This document shows, piece after piece, positions 49,580-57,903 of a stretch of 64,000 bases of DNA. The DNA is from CAZBDU01 sp964490725. Its GTDB lineage: Bacteria; Spirochaetota; Spirochaetia; SZUA-6; DRHE01. How positions within the stretch are numbered: the first letter of the stretch is position 1; every line of letters starts with the position of its first letter. Both the position numbers and the translations under genes were made by a program. The notes below the pieces were generated by a model. That model saw only the letters and a list, made by a program, of their open reading frames with translations. It made no database searches and was not told the origin of the DNA. Where the stretch lies: the NCBI GenBank assembly GCA_964490725.1, contig CAZBDU010000009.1, positions 1 to 64,000 of the forward strand, read 5' to 3'.

Positions 49580-51822
49580 GCGAGCTCCTCCGTGGTGAGC
49601 TGAGACGTGGCGATTTCGCGATAGGTAACGCAGTCCTCCATGAGCTGGCGGTGCGTTCCGCTCCCCACGACTCGCCCCTGGTCCAGGACGATGATCTGGT
49701 CGGCGTTCCTGACCGTCGAGACGCGCTGGGTGACGATGAGGACGGTGCTGGATGCGGTCTGCGCCTTCAGCGCACGCCTCAAGGAAGCGTCAGTCTTGAA
49801 GTCCAGAGCCGAGAAGCTGTCGTCGAAGATGTAGACCGGGGGTTTCTTCACCAGCGCCCGCGCAATCGACAGGCGCTGCTTCTGGCCCCCCGAGACGTTC
49901 GCGCCGCCCTGTGAGATCGGCGCCTCCATCCCCTCCGGGGAGGCGGCGATGAACTCCGAGGCCTGCGAGATGCTTGCGGCGCTTTCGATGGCCTGCGGGC
50001 TTGCCTGCTCGTCTGCATAGCGCAGGTTGCTCGCGATCGTGCCGGCAAAGAGCGCCGCCTTCTGCGGAACGTAGCCCAGCTTGTCGCGAAGGTCGTGCTG
50101 GCTGACCGAGCGCACGTCTTTTCCGCCCACGTAGACCGCCCCCCCGGTGGCGTCGTAGAAGCGGGGGATGAGAGTGACCAGCGTGCTCTTCCCCGCGCCG
50201 GTGGGCCCGATGATCGCGGTGGTCTGGCCGGGATTGGCCGTGAAGCTGATGTCGTGGAGAACGTCCTCTTCGGCGCCGGGGTAGCGGAAGGACACGTTGC
50301 GGAACTCCACCGTCCCGTCGCTTCCGGGGGCGTAACTCTCCGGGGAGGGAGGATCCTGGATGAGCGGGTCGGTCTCCAGGACGTCAGCCACACGTCCCGC
50401 CGAGACGGCCGCCCGGGGCAGCATGATGAACATCATCGAGAGCATCAGGAAAGCAAAGACGATCTGTATGGCGTACTGCATGAAGGCCATCATGTCGCCC
50501 ACCTGCATCGTCGATTCGGCAACCTGTCTGGCCCCAACCCAGATGATCAGGACGGAAAGTCCGTTCATGATCAGCAGCATGAAGGGCATCATCACCACCA
50601 TCACCCGGTTCACGAACAGCATCGTGCTCGTCAGGTCCTGGTTGGCCCCGTCGAACCGTTCCTCCTCGTAGGGCTGCATGTTGAAGGCGCGGATCACCAT
50701 CATTCCGGAGAGAGTCTCGCGGCTCACCAGGTTCAGCCGGTCCATCAGGCGCTGCATCAGCTTGAACTTCGGAACGGCGACCCTGTAGACCGTCAGGACC
50801 GCGACCATCAGAACCGCCACGGCCAGCGCGATGATCCACCACATGGAAGCGCTCTTGCCGATGGCCCTGATGATGCCCCCTACGCCGATGATGGGGGCGT
50901 AGAAGACCATCGTCACCAGCATGACGGTCACCAGCTGTATCTGCATGATGTCGTTCGTCGAGCGGGTGATGAGCGAGGCGGTGGAGAATGTGTCGAACTC
51001 GCCGGCTCCGAAGCCCTCCACGCGCTGGAAGATCGCGGCGCGGAGGTCCCGAGCCAGCCCCGCGGCGATGCGCGCGGAGAGAAAACCGGTGGAGACGGCG
51101 GTGAGCGCCGCCACCAGCGTGAGCAGCAGCATGAGCGCTCCGGTGTGGAGCATGTAGCGCGTCTGCAGCCTTGCCGTGTTCATGCCCAGGGCGTCGTACT
51201 CGGCCTTGATGGGGCCGGCCGCGGCCTGGGCGATCATCTTGGGTCCCATGGATGTGAACTTCTGGTCGATCGCCGCGGCGAGCTGTGAGCGCCGCCCGGC
51301 GGGCAGCATTTTCAGGAGCGCGAACGGATCGGTGGCCGCGCCGCCGGCAGCGCCGGCCGCCCGGCCGGTGCCGGGCAGGCCCATGGCCCTGGCCAGCGCC
51401 GGGTTGGTTCCGGCCCCTTCGACGGCCGCCACGACGAGCCACGCCTTTCCCATGATCGGGTCGATCGCCTCTGTCTCGGCCTTGCCGATGTCCCTGCGCA
51501 CGTAGACCGGCTCGGTGGCCAGGACCGGGTATTCGGACAGGTAGCGGCTGCTCTCCGGCCCCCCCGGCTGCACCAGCCGGTAGTCCGAGAGCACCCGGCT
51601 GGCCTGGGCGGCGCTCATGAAGAGGGTCAGCCTGTCCATCTGAGTCTTGCGGACCGCTTCCGGGACCGCGTCGGCAACGCCGCCCTGCTGGATGCCCACG
51701 TTGACGATGTCCGACATGTAGTCCGGCAGCGCCAGATTGGCGTACGCCTGGATGAACAGGAGCACTACGGCTGCCGCCAGCAGCGGCAGATAGGGTTTGA
51801 TGTATCTGGCGAGCCGCCTCAT
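49576..51822 (-). CDS. ABC exporter half-transporter, degenerate ATP site
   Basis: 748 residues. Between the first two membrane segments is an insertion of about 170 residues (50-220), probably outside the membrane, with an Ala/Gly-rich stretch. The ATPase has Walker A GPTGAGKST (539-547) and signature VSGGQKQR, but the catalytic Glu after Walker B is Asp668 (YIFDDSFSALD) and the H-loop His is Gln699 (VTQRVST). This is the degenerate half of a heterodimeric exporter. The stop overlaps the second half-transporter's start and its own start overlaps the MarR stop. Confidence 0.92.
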   Translation of the reverse strand: MRRLARYIKPYLPLLAAAVVLLFIQAYANLALPDYMSDIVNVGIQQGGVADAVPEAVRKTQMDRLTLFMSAAQASRVLSDYRLVQPGGPESSRYLSEYPVLATEPVYVRRDIGKAETEAIDPIMGKAWLVVAAVEGAGTNPALARAMGLPGTGRAAGAAGGAATDPFALLKMLPAGRRSQLAAAIDQKFTSMGPKMIAQAAAGPIKAEYDALGMNTARLQTRYMLHTGALMLLLTLVAALTAVSTGFLSARIAAGLARDLRAAIFQRVEGFGAGEFDTFSTASLITRSTNDIMQIQLVTVMLVTMVFYAPIIGVGGIIRAIGKSASMWWIIALAVAVLMVAVLTVYRVAVPKFKLMQRLMDRLNLVSRETLSGMMVIRAFNMQPYEEERFDGANQDLTSTMLFVNRVMVVMMPFMLLIMNGLSVLIIWVGARQVAESTMQVGDMMAFMQYAIQIVFAFLMLSMMFIMLPRAAVSAGRVADVLETDPLIQDPPSPESYAPGSDGTVEFRNVSFRYPGAEEDVLHDISFTANPGQTTAIIGPTGAGKSTLVTLIPRFYDATGGAVYVGGKDVRSVSQHDLRDKLGYVPQKAALFAGTIASNLRYADEQASPQAIESAASISQASEFIAASPEGMEAPISQGGANVSGGQKQRLSIARALVKKPPVYIFDDSFSALDFKTDASLRRALKAQTASSTVLIVTQRVSTVRNADQIIVLDQGRVVGSGTHRQLMEDCVTYREIATSQLTTEELA

Positions 51823-52322
51823 TTGCTGCTACTCTCCTCGCTTCGCTGGCTTCCCAGCGGGTGATTGCACGGGGCGGTATCCGGGTCCGCCCTCTTGACC
51901 TTCTCGAGGAGGATCCGCAGCCCTGCGACCACGGTTCCCCGTTCCTCCGCCGACATTTCCTGGGCCACCGACTCGAACCAGCGCTGCCTGGCTTCCATGG
52001 CCTCCTCGATGAACCGGCCGCCCCGTTCGGTGAGTGTCACCTGCTTGGCCCGCCGGTCACTCGGGTCCTCGCTGCGCGCGATCAGACCCTGCTGCACCAG
52101 CCGGTCGAGCATCTGGCTGGCCGCCGCGCTGGTGACCCCCAGCCTGCCGCCGATGTGGGCGATGCTGCTGGTCCGGTGATGGCTGAGCTGGAAGAGCGCG
52201 CCGACCTGAGACCTGGACAGCCCGTGCTGGCTGGCGACGTAGACCACGCCGCTCATCGCCCTGCGCATGAACGCCTCGGTCCACTCGCGAAGAACACTCA
52301 CCACCTCGTCCGGCTCATTCAT
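51819..52322 (-). CDS. MarR-family transcriptional regulator
   Basis: 167 residues. A winged helix is at about 45-110: SSIAHIGGRLGVTSAAASQM is the recognition region and ARSEDPSDRRAKQVTLTERG the wing, with the D-x-R-DRR pattern of the family. The ATG at 52322 leaves a leader of about 24 bases from the predicted promoter; a TTG at 52343 would sit nearly on the transcription start. It overlaps the exporter genes by 4 bp and so regulates its own operon, probably as a drug-responsive repressor. Confidence 0.92.
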   Translation of the reverse strand: MNEPDEVVSVLREWTEAFMRRAMSGVVYVASQHGLSRSQVGALFQLSHHRTSSIAHIGGRLGVTSAAASQMLDRLVQQGLIARSEDPSDRRAKQVTLTERGGRFIEEAMEARQRWFESVAQEMSAEERGTVVAGLRILLEKVKRADPDTAPCNHPLGSQRSEESSSK

Positions 52323-52352
52323 ATCAGCGCCCTGAATAATCAAGATTGCTTA

Positions 52353-52381
52353 AATATATGGATCGCTTTGTAAATCGTCAA
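52353..52381 (-). promoter_or_regulatory. Promoter of the marR-ABC exporter operon
   Basis: On the minus strand TTGACG (52381-52376), 17 bp, TATATT (52358-52353). This AT-rich patch is the only plausible MarR operator site, though no long palindrome is evident. Confidence 0.6.
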
Positions 52382-52436
52382 GCGCCGCCTTCGAGATCGA
52401 CCGGGTCCCCCTGGGAGAGTGAGGGCGCCGCTGTTG

Positions 52437-52465
52437 TTGCGCTTGCGGACAAGCGGAGATATCAT
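52437..52465 (+). promoter_or_regulatory. Promoter of the 52573 lipoprotein gene
   Basis: TTGCGC (52437-52442), 17 bp, TATCAT (52460-52465). The leader would be about 100 bases. The same TATCAT box occurs at 22934 and 13714. Confidence 0.4.
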
Positions 52466-52572
52466 GCTGGGCCAACGAGGCGGTGCGCTGTAGGGCCTGC
52501 GGATCTGCCCCCGGTTCGGGGCGCCGGCCACGTGGTTGGCTGCCGGTTGGATGGAGAAGGGAGAAGAAACAG

Positions 52573-52908
52573 ATGCTGGCGCGGACAGGTGCCCTGTCGA
52601 TCGCAATAGTCGGCCTGGTATCCTGCTCGTCACTTCAGGACCGGATCGAGAGTGCTTTGTCTCCCGCAGAGCGGAGCACATCCGCCCCGGCCGCCGCCGC
52701 AACCGACGATCCGGTCTTTCTCAAGTACCAAGGGCTGAACGAAGACGAGCTGCGATACGTGGAGTACAAGGACGATGAGCGCATGCTCAGGTTGAAGATC
52801 GAGCAGTTGGATTGCATCAACCGGAGCCGGGCCAGGTACAATGTGGATCCCGTGAAGCTGCACATTCTGGCCAGCCGGGTGGGGTGGTCGCCTTACCACC
52901 GCAGGTAA
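52573..52908 (+). CDS. Small hypothetical lipoprotein
   Basis: 111 residues. The lipobox is IVGLVSC, followed by a Ser/Ala-rich linker (ERSTSAPAAAATDD) and a charged helical part (LNEDELRYVEYKDDERM). No known domain. GGAG lies upstream of the ATG at 52573. It stands alone between the exporter operon and the TRAP genes; the 168 bp after it show no gene. Confidence 0.65.
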   Translation: MLARTGALSIAIVGLVSCSSLQDRIESALSPAERSTSAPAAAATDDPVFLKYQGLNEDELRYVEYKDDERMLRLKIEQLDCINRSRARYNVDPVKLHILASRVGWSPYHRR

Positions 52909-53076
52909 GATACAGGCGTCGGGACTCGTGATCAGGGTGAACTGATCGTCGAGGACGTGATGCCCCGCTTCGATCTGCAACGGCGACCCGCAGCCGGGGG
53001 AGGCGGCCAGGAGGGGAAGCGGTGACGGCGTTCAAGGCCAAAATCCACCCGCTGGCGAAGGAGCGGTCTTCGCCTC

Positions 53077-54141
53077 TCACGACAGCATTTCGTGCAGCTT
53101 CCGGCCCAGCTCGACGGCCGCGGCGGCCGTGGGGGTTCCCGTCTGGATGAATACGCCCCTTCTGCCGAAGCAGCGCACCAGCTCTTCCGTGTACCCCGCA
53201 AGGTCTCCCTCCGTGCCCGCGCCGTGATCCCAGTAGTAGTGCCGCAGATTGAGCGCCGTCTTCCCCGCCGCCGCCTCCTTGACGAGGTCCCACCTCGTAT
53301 TCTGGGGAATCGTGACATCCAGACCGCGAAGTCCCTCCGTCTCCATCATGACGGCCACCACGTTCTGCAGGTCGCCGCAGGAATGCACGACGATGCCGCC
53401 GAACGCCCGCGAGATCATGGAGTTGTACCTGACGCCGAACTCGCGGTACAGGTCGGGGGACAGCAGGGCGGCGGTGTCGTCACTGATCCTGACTCCCAGA
53501 TCCGGAGGCAGGTACCACATCTCGTGGCTCGCGGTGTGCAGGTTCCGTATCCAGGACAGCTGTGCCTGGATGTACTGGACCGTTGCTTCGGTCACCTTCT
53601 CCATCAACAGATGCACCTCCCGGGGATGCAACACCGTCCCTGCGATGAAGGACGTGTAGTCCCAGATGAGGGAGGCGGTCACCAGAGGTGAGGGCACGTT
53701 CACCAGGCGCAGCGGCAGCTCCGCCAGGCGCTGGAACTCCAAGACCCGCTGGCGAGCTCTCCGATACACCGGATTGGTGGGGACATCGGGCAGCTCCAGC
53801 GAGCGCACCTCCGCGATGCTGTCCTCACTGATGAGCGGGTGAACCCACGGGTCGGCCTCGTCGTTGGCCGTGGAGCTGCAGCCGAACGCGGAAGCCACGA
53901 TGCCGGTACCCAGGTTGGGCTTGAGATTGGGCATGCCATAGTCATAGACCGCTTCTCGGGTGCGGTGGAACTCCAGGTTCCATTGGAGCTCGGCGGCATC
54001 GCTGTCGATGTACCCGTGGGTGGCTCCGTGGAAAGGTCCTATCTCGATCAGGAAAGGCACCTCCCGCACCTCCTCCAGGAGCCAGTTGTCCCGGATCAGA
54101 TCCTTCTTCTCCCGCTCGCTCAGCATTGCGTGCAGTCCCAT
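53077..54141 (-). CDS. Uroporphyrinogen decarboxylase-family (URO-D/MtaA-like) protein
   Basis: 354 residues, a TIM-barrel of the URO-D superfamily. The segment FGGIVVHSCGDLQNVV carries the H-x-C-G metal-binding pattern of corrinoid methyltransferases (MtaA/CmuA) and related catabolic members, which true haem-pathway URO-D lacks. Together with the TRAP importer it probably degrades or demethylates an imported organic acid. It lies four bases after the dctM gene as the last of four operon genes. Real haem synthesis is unlikely as its job. Confidence 0.82.
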   Translation of the reverse strand: MGLHAMLSEREKKDLIRDNWLLEEVREVPFLIEIGPFHGATHGYIDSDAAELQWNLEFHRTREAVYDYGMPNLKPNLGTGIVASAFGCSSTANDEADPWVHPLISEDSIAEVRSLELPDVPTNPVYRRARQRVLEFQRLAELPLRLVNVPSPLVTASLIWDYTSFIAGTVLHPREVHLLMEKVTEATVQYIQAQLSWIRNLHTASHEMWYLPPDLGVRISDDTAALLSPDLYREFGVRYNSMISRAFGGIVVHSCGDLQNVVAVMMETEGLRGLDVTIPQNTRWDLVKEAAAGKTALNLRHYYWDHGAGTEGDLAGYTEELVRCFGRRGVFIQTGTPTAAAAVELGRKLHEMLS

Positions 54142-54145
54142 AGGA

Positions 54146-55438
54146 TCACAGGCTCCTGCCCATGAGGAGGTCCGGCAGTGCCGTGACCAGCCCGGGAACG
54201 AAAGTCGTGAGGAGGAGCACGGCCAGCAGGGGGATCAGGAACGGCCACGTGCTCTTCACGACTTCCTCGAACTTCAGCCCCGAGACCTGGCTCATCACGA
54301 ACAGAACGATGCCGAAAGGAGGAGTCAGAAGGCCTATCATCAGGTTCAGGACCATGACCACTCCAAAGTGCACCGGATCGATTCCCACCCTGGCGATCAC
54401 CTGCATGAAGATAGGGCCCAGAATGAGAATGGCCACCGTGGGATCCAGGAAGCAGCCGACGGCAAGGAGGAACGCGTTGACCACCAGAAGAATGACGACT
54501 GGATTGCTGCTGATGGCAGCGATCTGCTCCGCGATCCTGATCGTCAGACCCGAACGCATCAGCACCCATCCGTAGAAGCCGGAGATGGCGACAATGAAGC
54601 CGATTACGGCTGTCTCCCTGGCCGTCTCGACGAACACGCGGATGATGTCGCGGAGGCTCAGCTCGCGCAAGACGAAGGCGCCGATGAGAAGGGCGTACAC
54701 CACAGCCACCGCCGAAGCCTCCGTCGGGGTGAACACCCCGAGCCAGATCCCGCCCAGCAGAATGACCGGCGTCATGAGCGGCAGGACTGCATCTGCCAGG
54801 CTCCGCAGGGCCACCAGAAGCGTCGGAAACGGCTGGCGCCGGTAGCGCCGCCGGTGGGCGAAGTACCCGACCATTGCCATCAGGATGAAGGTCATCATGA
54901 GTCCCGGCACCACTCCGCCGAGGAAGAGCCTGCCCACGGACACGCCGGATATGAAGGCGAACACCACCATCGGAATGCTGGGCGGGAAGATGGGCCCGAT
55001 CGTCGAGGAGGCCGCCGTGACCGCGACGCTGAACTTCCTGTCGTAGCCGCTGCTCGTCATGGCGTCGAGCTCCACCTGACCCAGCCCAGCGGCATCCACG
55101 ACCGCAGCGCCGGACATGCCGGCAAAGATGAGGCTGGCCACGACGTTGGCATGCCCCAACCCTCCTGGCAGGAACCCCACCAGGGTATCGGCAAAACGGA
55201 AGATCTTCCTGGTGATGCCCGCCGTGTTCATCAGCTTGGCCGCCAGTATGAACAGCGGGATCGCCACCAGGAGGAAGTTCTGAAGGCCGAACAACGCCTT
55301 CTGGGAGAGGATGGTGATATGAAGCGGGGCGCCCCCGCCGAACCAGGCCGCGTAGAGAGAGGAAAGCCCCAGCGCGAAGGCTACGGGAATCCCTGCCAGC
55401 AGCAGGGAGATCACCCCGAAGGTGAGCACGTAGATCAT
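54146..55438 (-). CDS. dctM: TRAP transporter large membrane subunit DctM
   Basis: 430 residues, about 12 membrane segments, normal for DctM. Typical stretches are LLLAGIPVAFALGLSSLYAA, AGMSGAAVVDAAGLGQVELD and IGPIFPPSIPMVVFAFISG. It carries the ion-coupled translocation channel. The ATG at 55438 overlaps the dctQ stop as ATGA. Confidence 0.95.
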   Translation of the reverse strand: MIYVLTFGVISLLLAGIPVAFALGLSSLYAAWFGGGAPLHITILSQKALFGLQNFLLVAIPLFILAAKLMNTAGITRKIFRFADTLVGFLPGGLGHANVVASLIFAGMSGAAVVDAAGLGQVELDAMTSSGYDRKFSVAVTAASSTIGPIFPPSIPMVVFAFISGVSVGRLFLGGVVPGLMMTFILMAMVGYFAHRRRYRRQPFPTLLVALRSLADAVLPLMTPVILLGGIWLGVFTPTEASAVAVVYALLIGAFVLRELSLRDIIRVFVETARETAVIGFIVAISGFYGWVLMRSGLTIRIAEQIAAISSNPVVILLVVNAFLLAVGCFLDPTVAILILGPIFMQVIARVGIDPVHFGVVMVLNLMIGLLTPPFGIVLFVMSQVSGLKFEEVVKSTWPFLIPLLAVLLLTTFVPGLVTALPDLLMGRSL

Positions 55439-55914
55439 GGGCTCTCTCCTGTTTGGGCGGCCGCCTCCTTTCCGGGGAGGAGATCGAGGACGATGTTGGC
55501 CGCCAGGTAGTACAGCATCAGCGCACTGGAGACCAGGAGCACCAGATATATGTAGCCTATGTGCATCCAGCCGACCGTGGGCAGCTCCACGGTCCAGGTG
55601 GAGCGCATATTCAGGTATGCGCCCAACATGAACGGCACCAGAAAGGGGACCGTGATCAGCCTTCCCAGGATCCTGAGCACCTTCTGAGCCCCGGGGCCCA
55701 CCCGGTCAACCAGGATCGAGATGGTTATGTGGTTTTCATTCCTGCACAGAGCCGCTGCTCCCACGAAGACAAGGGCGACGAATGTGTACTGGGCCAGCTC
55801 CTCCGACCAGGAAGCGGGAATCCGCAAGACCACGCGATACACGATCTGCAGCACAGTGATGGTAAGCATGCAAAGGAGGATAAGCGCATTGATCGCTTCG
55901 AGTATCTTCTTCAC
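55435..55914 (-). CDS. dctQ: TRAP transporter small membrane subunit DctQ
   Basis: 159 residues, four membrane segments. The SWSEELAQYTFVALVFVGAAA segment is split around the typical W-x-EE pair (Trp-Ser-Glu-Glu) of DctQ. GTG 55914 is used because GGAGG lies close upstream and the N-terminus KKILEAINALILL fits; readings further upstream include the intergenic hairpin. Overlaps dctM by 4 bp. Confidence 0.9.
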   Translation of the reverse strand: MKKILEAINALILLCMLTITVLQIVYRVVLRIPASWSEELAQYTFVALVFVGAAALCRNENHITISILVDRVGPGAQKVLRILGRLITVPFLVPFMLGAYLNMRSTWTVELPTVGWMHIGYIYLVLLVSSALMLYYLAANIVLDLLPGKEAAAQTGESP

Positions 55915-55943
55915 TTCCGCCCCCTCCTCTCCCGACCAGTGAA

Positions 55944-55979
55944 GGCACCCCAACATAGCGGGCGCTACGTTGGAGTGCC
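55944..55979 (-). promoter_or_regulatory. 17-base hairpin between dctP and dctQ
   Basis: Arms 55944-55960 and 55963-55979 pair over about 15-16 bp with a small loop. The two imperfect positions are G-U pairs in the minus-strand RNA but would be A-C mismatches in plus-strand RNA, which fits a structure selected in the TRAP mRNA. It probably sets the excess of binding protein over membrane subunits. Confidence 0.65.
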
Positions 55980-56003
55980 GGTAGACTTGCTGAAAGCAGT
56001 ATT

Positions 56004-57026
56004 CTACTTGATGCTCTGCAGCTTGGCGTAGAAGGCCGGATCGAAATCCTCCTTGGCCATCTGATCGAGCACCGGCTGAACTGCTGTTGCGAACTCCTTT
56101 TGATCGACCTGGATCAGGGTCATTCCCTTTTCCTGGAGCTGCTTCACGAACTTCGCGTCGCCATCCCGGGTAAGGTCGTTGGCATAGGCGACGCCTTCGT
56201 CCATGGCCTTGGTCAGAAGATCCTGGTCGGCCTTGCTCAGGGAGTTGAACCAGCTCACGGACATCTGGATCCGCGCCGCAGAGAAGATGTGCTTGGTGGC
56301 TATCAGGTACTTCTGGGCTTCGTAGAACTTGTAGTTCAGGATCGTCTCGGGCGGGTTCTCCTGCGCCTCGACGGTGCCGGTCTTCAGCGCCATGTACACC
56401 TCGGAGAAGGCGACGCTGGTGGGAAGCGCGCCGAGATACTCCCATACCTTGAACCAGGACTTCACCGGGGGCAGCCTCATCTTCAGACCCTTGACGTCGG
56501 CGACGTTCCTGACCGGACGGTTGGCCGTGAGATACCGCGCACCGCGCAGAATCACACCCACCGTGCGCACTCCCTTGTCCTTTTCGATCGTCTGGTCGAG
56601 CTCCTTGCCGGGGCCCTGCCAGAATTTCCAGAACTGGTCGACATTGGAGAACACGTAGGGAACTTCGGAAACCGCATACCGGGGATACCAGGTGGCGATG
56701 TCGTTGGTGCCCACCGCTCCGTACTCGACCGAGCCGGTGGAGAGCATCTCGAAGGTCTGACGCTCGTCACCCATCGCGCCGCTCGCGTGGATGAGCACCT
56801 GGATTCTTCCGCCGCTACTCTGCTCCACCAGGTCCTTGAACTTGTTGAGACCCAGATCCTGAGGCGAGTTGGGGGGGTAGGTGGACGCTATGTTGACCGT
56901 CATCTTCTTGGCGGGCCCGCCTGCCGCCGCCCCCGACTCCTGTCCTCCCATGCCGAACACCGCTCCCGAGCCTGCCAGCAGCAGGGCGCAAACGAGCAGA
57001 ATCGACGCTGGAAAACGACGTTCCAT
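56004..57026 (-). CDS. dctP: TRAP transporter substrate-binding protein DctP
   Basis: 340 residues. The signal peptide ends AVFG and is followed by MGGQESGAAAG, a spirochaete-type mature N-terminus. DctP features are LNKFKDLVEQSSGGRIQV, MRLPPVKSWFKVWEYLGA and the conserved Arg before it (LKMRLP), which binds substrate carboxylate, and VYMALKTGTVEAQENPP. AAGGAGG lies six bases before the ATG at 57026. First gene of the TRAP operon, controlled from the palindrome upstream. Probably binds a sugar acid or other carboxylate. Confidence 0.93.
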   Translation of the reverse strand: MERRFPASILLVCALLLAGSGAVFGMGGQESGAAAGGPAKKMTVNIASTYPPNSPQDLGLNKFKDLVEQSSGGRIQVLIHASGAMGDERQTFEMLSTGSVEYGAVGTNDIATWYPRYAVSEVPYVFSNVDQFWKFWQGPGKELDQTIEKDKGVRTVGVILRGARYLTANRPVRNVADVKGLKMRLPPVKSWFKVWEYLGALPTSVAFSEVYMALKTGTVEAQENPPETILNYKFYEAQKYLIATKHIFSAARIQMSVSWFNSLSKADQDLLTKAMDEGVAYANDLTRDGDAKFVKQLQEKGMTLIQVDQKEFATAVQPVLDQMAKEDFDPAFYAKLQSIK

Positions 57027-57060
57027 GTTTGGCCTCCTTGATAGTGAATAAAGATGCGGT

Positions 57061-57089
57061 AGGGTAGCACGTACCTGTCTTGCTATCAA
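57061..57089 (-). promoter_or_regulatory. Promoter of the TRAP operon
   Basis: On the minus strand TTGATA (57089-57084), 17 bp, TACCCT (57066-57061). The -35 box lies inside the left part of the GntR palindrome, so repressor binding would block it. Confidence 0.45.
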
Positions 57090-57106
57090 CCTATATGATA
57101 GGTTGA
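57086..57106. promoter_or_regulatory. Operator palindrome, probable GntR site
   Basis: A perfect 9-bp inverted repeat, TCAACCTAT (57086-57094) and ATAGGTTGA (57098-57106), with a 3-base centre. It overlaps the -35 boxes of both divergent promoters. Size and symmetry fit a dimeric FadR-type regulator, the product of the adjacent gene. Confidence 0.75.
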
Positions 57107-57131
57107 CAGGATCTTTTTTTCTGTGTACACT
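57103..57131 (+). promoter_or_regulatory. Promoter of the gntR-dehydrogenase operon
   Basis: A perfect TTGACA (57103-57108), 17 bp, TACACT (57126-57131). The predicted start near 57138 excludes the GTG at 57123 as the translation start and favours the ATG at 57168. Confidence 0.6.
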
Positions 57132-57167
57132 TGCATCCAAGAGGGTGCTGAGGTTCTTGTTGGGGAG

Positions 57168-57902
57168 ATGGATCTCTTGGATGGCGTAAGCACGACGAAG
57201 CTGAACCGATCTTCTCTATCCCATCAGATCGCCGAGCGACTGATCAACGACATCCAGGCCGGTATCTTCAAGGCCGGATCCCTGTTGCCGTCGGCAAACG
57301 AGCTTGCCAGGGAGTTCGGTGTCAGCAGACCGGTCATTCGGGAATGCCTCACCTACCTGTCCGGGCAAGGTTTCGTCCGCATCGTGAACGGCAAAGGCGC
57401 TGTGGTCCAGGAAGTCAACGAGCAGCCCTTGAAGACGTTTTTCGAGCGGGCCCTCAGGCTCAACGGTGACGCCCTGATGGACCTGCTGGACATCAGAAAG
57501 ATACTCGAAATCAAGAGCGCGTCGCTGGCCGCGGTGAATCGAAGCGAAAAAGACCTCTCCGTGCTCCGATCCATTCTGGACGAGATGTTCGGCAACCGGG
57601 GGAGCACTCACGACCTGTCCAGGCAGGACATACGGTTTCACATCGCCATATCGAAATGCTCCGGCAATTCCTTCCTCTTCTACCTGATCCGTTCCATAAG
57701 GGATTCGCTGGTGGCCTTCAACGATGAGCTGCTCTTGAGCGTCTTGAGCGATCGGGTCTCCTCTCTGCTGGGCATACATGAACGGATCTTCCAGGCCATC
57801 CAGGCCCGGGATCCACAGGCCGCCGAGCGTGAGATGTGCAGTCATTTCGACGAGGTCATCAAGAGGGTGAAGGCTTCCGCGAGCCTCACAGGAGCCGACT
57901 AG
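57168..57902 (+). CDS. GntR-family regulator, FadR subfamily
   Basis: 244 residues. The winged helix is at about 15-75 (LLPSANELAREFGVSRPVI, LSGQGFVRIVNGKGAVV). The C-terminal FCD domain is all-helical with the D-x3-H metal pair in RQDIRFHIAI and a later His in LLGIHERI. ATG 57168 is chosen because the promoter start lies at about 57138; the ribosome site is weak (GGGGAG directly before). It probably represses itself and the TRAP genes through the palindrome between them. One base separates it from the dehydrogenase gene. Confidence 0.9.
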   Translation: MDLLDGVSTTKLNRSSLSHQIAERLINDIQAGIFKAGSLLPSANELAREFGVSRPVIRECLTYLSGQGFVRIVNGKGAVVQEVNEQPLKTFFERALRLNGDALMDLLDIRKILEIKSASLAAVNRSEKDLSVLRSILDEMFGNRGSTHDLSRQDIRFHIAISKCSGNSFLFYLIRSIRDSLVAFNDELLLSVLSDRVSSLLGIHERIFQAIQARDPQAAEREMCSHFDEVIKRVKASASLTGAD

Positions 57903-57903
57903 C

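Noticed and set aside
52630..53318. Open frames antisense to the 52573 lipoprotein gene and across the TRAP operon end
   Set aside because: Composition typical of shadows, and no start with a ribosome site; the lipoprotein gene has a lipobox and a promoter.
55915..56445. Longer DctQ starting within dctP
   Set aside because: The added part is out-of-frame dctP sequence; GTG 55914 has a GGAGG site and gives the normal DctQ length.
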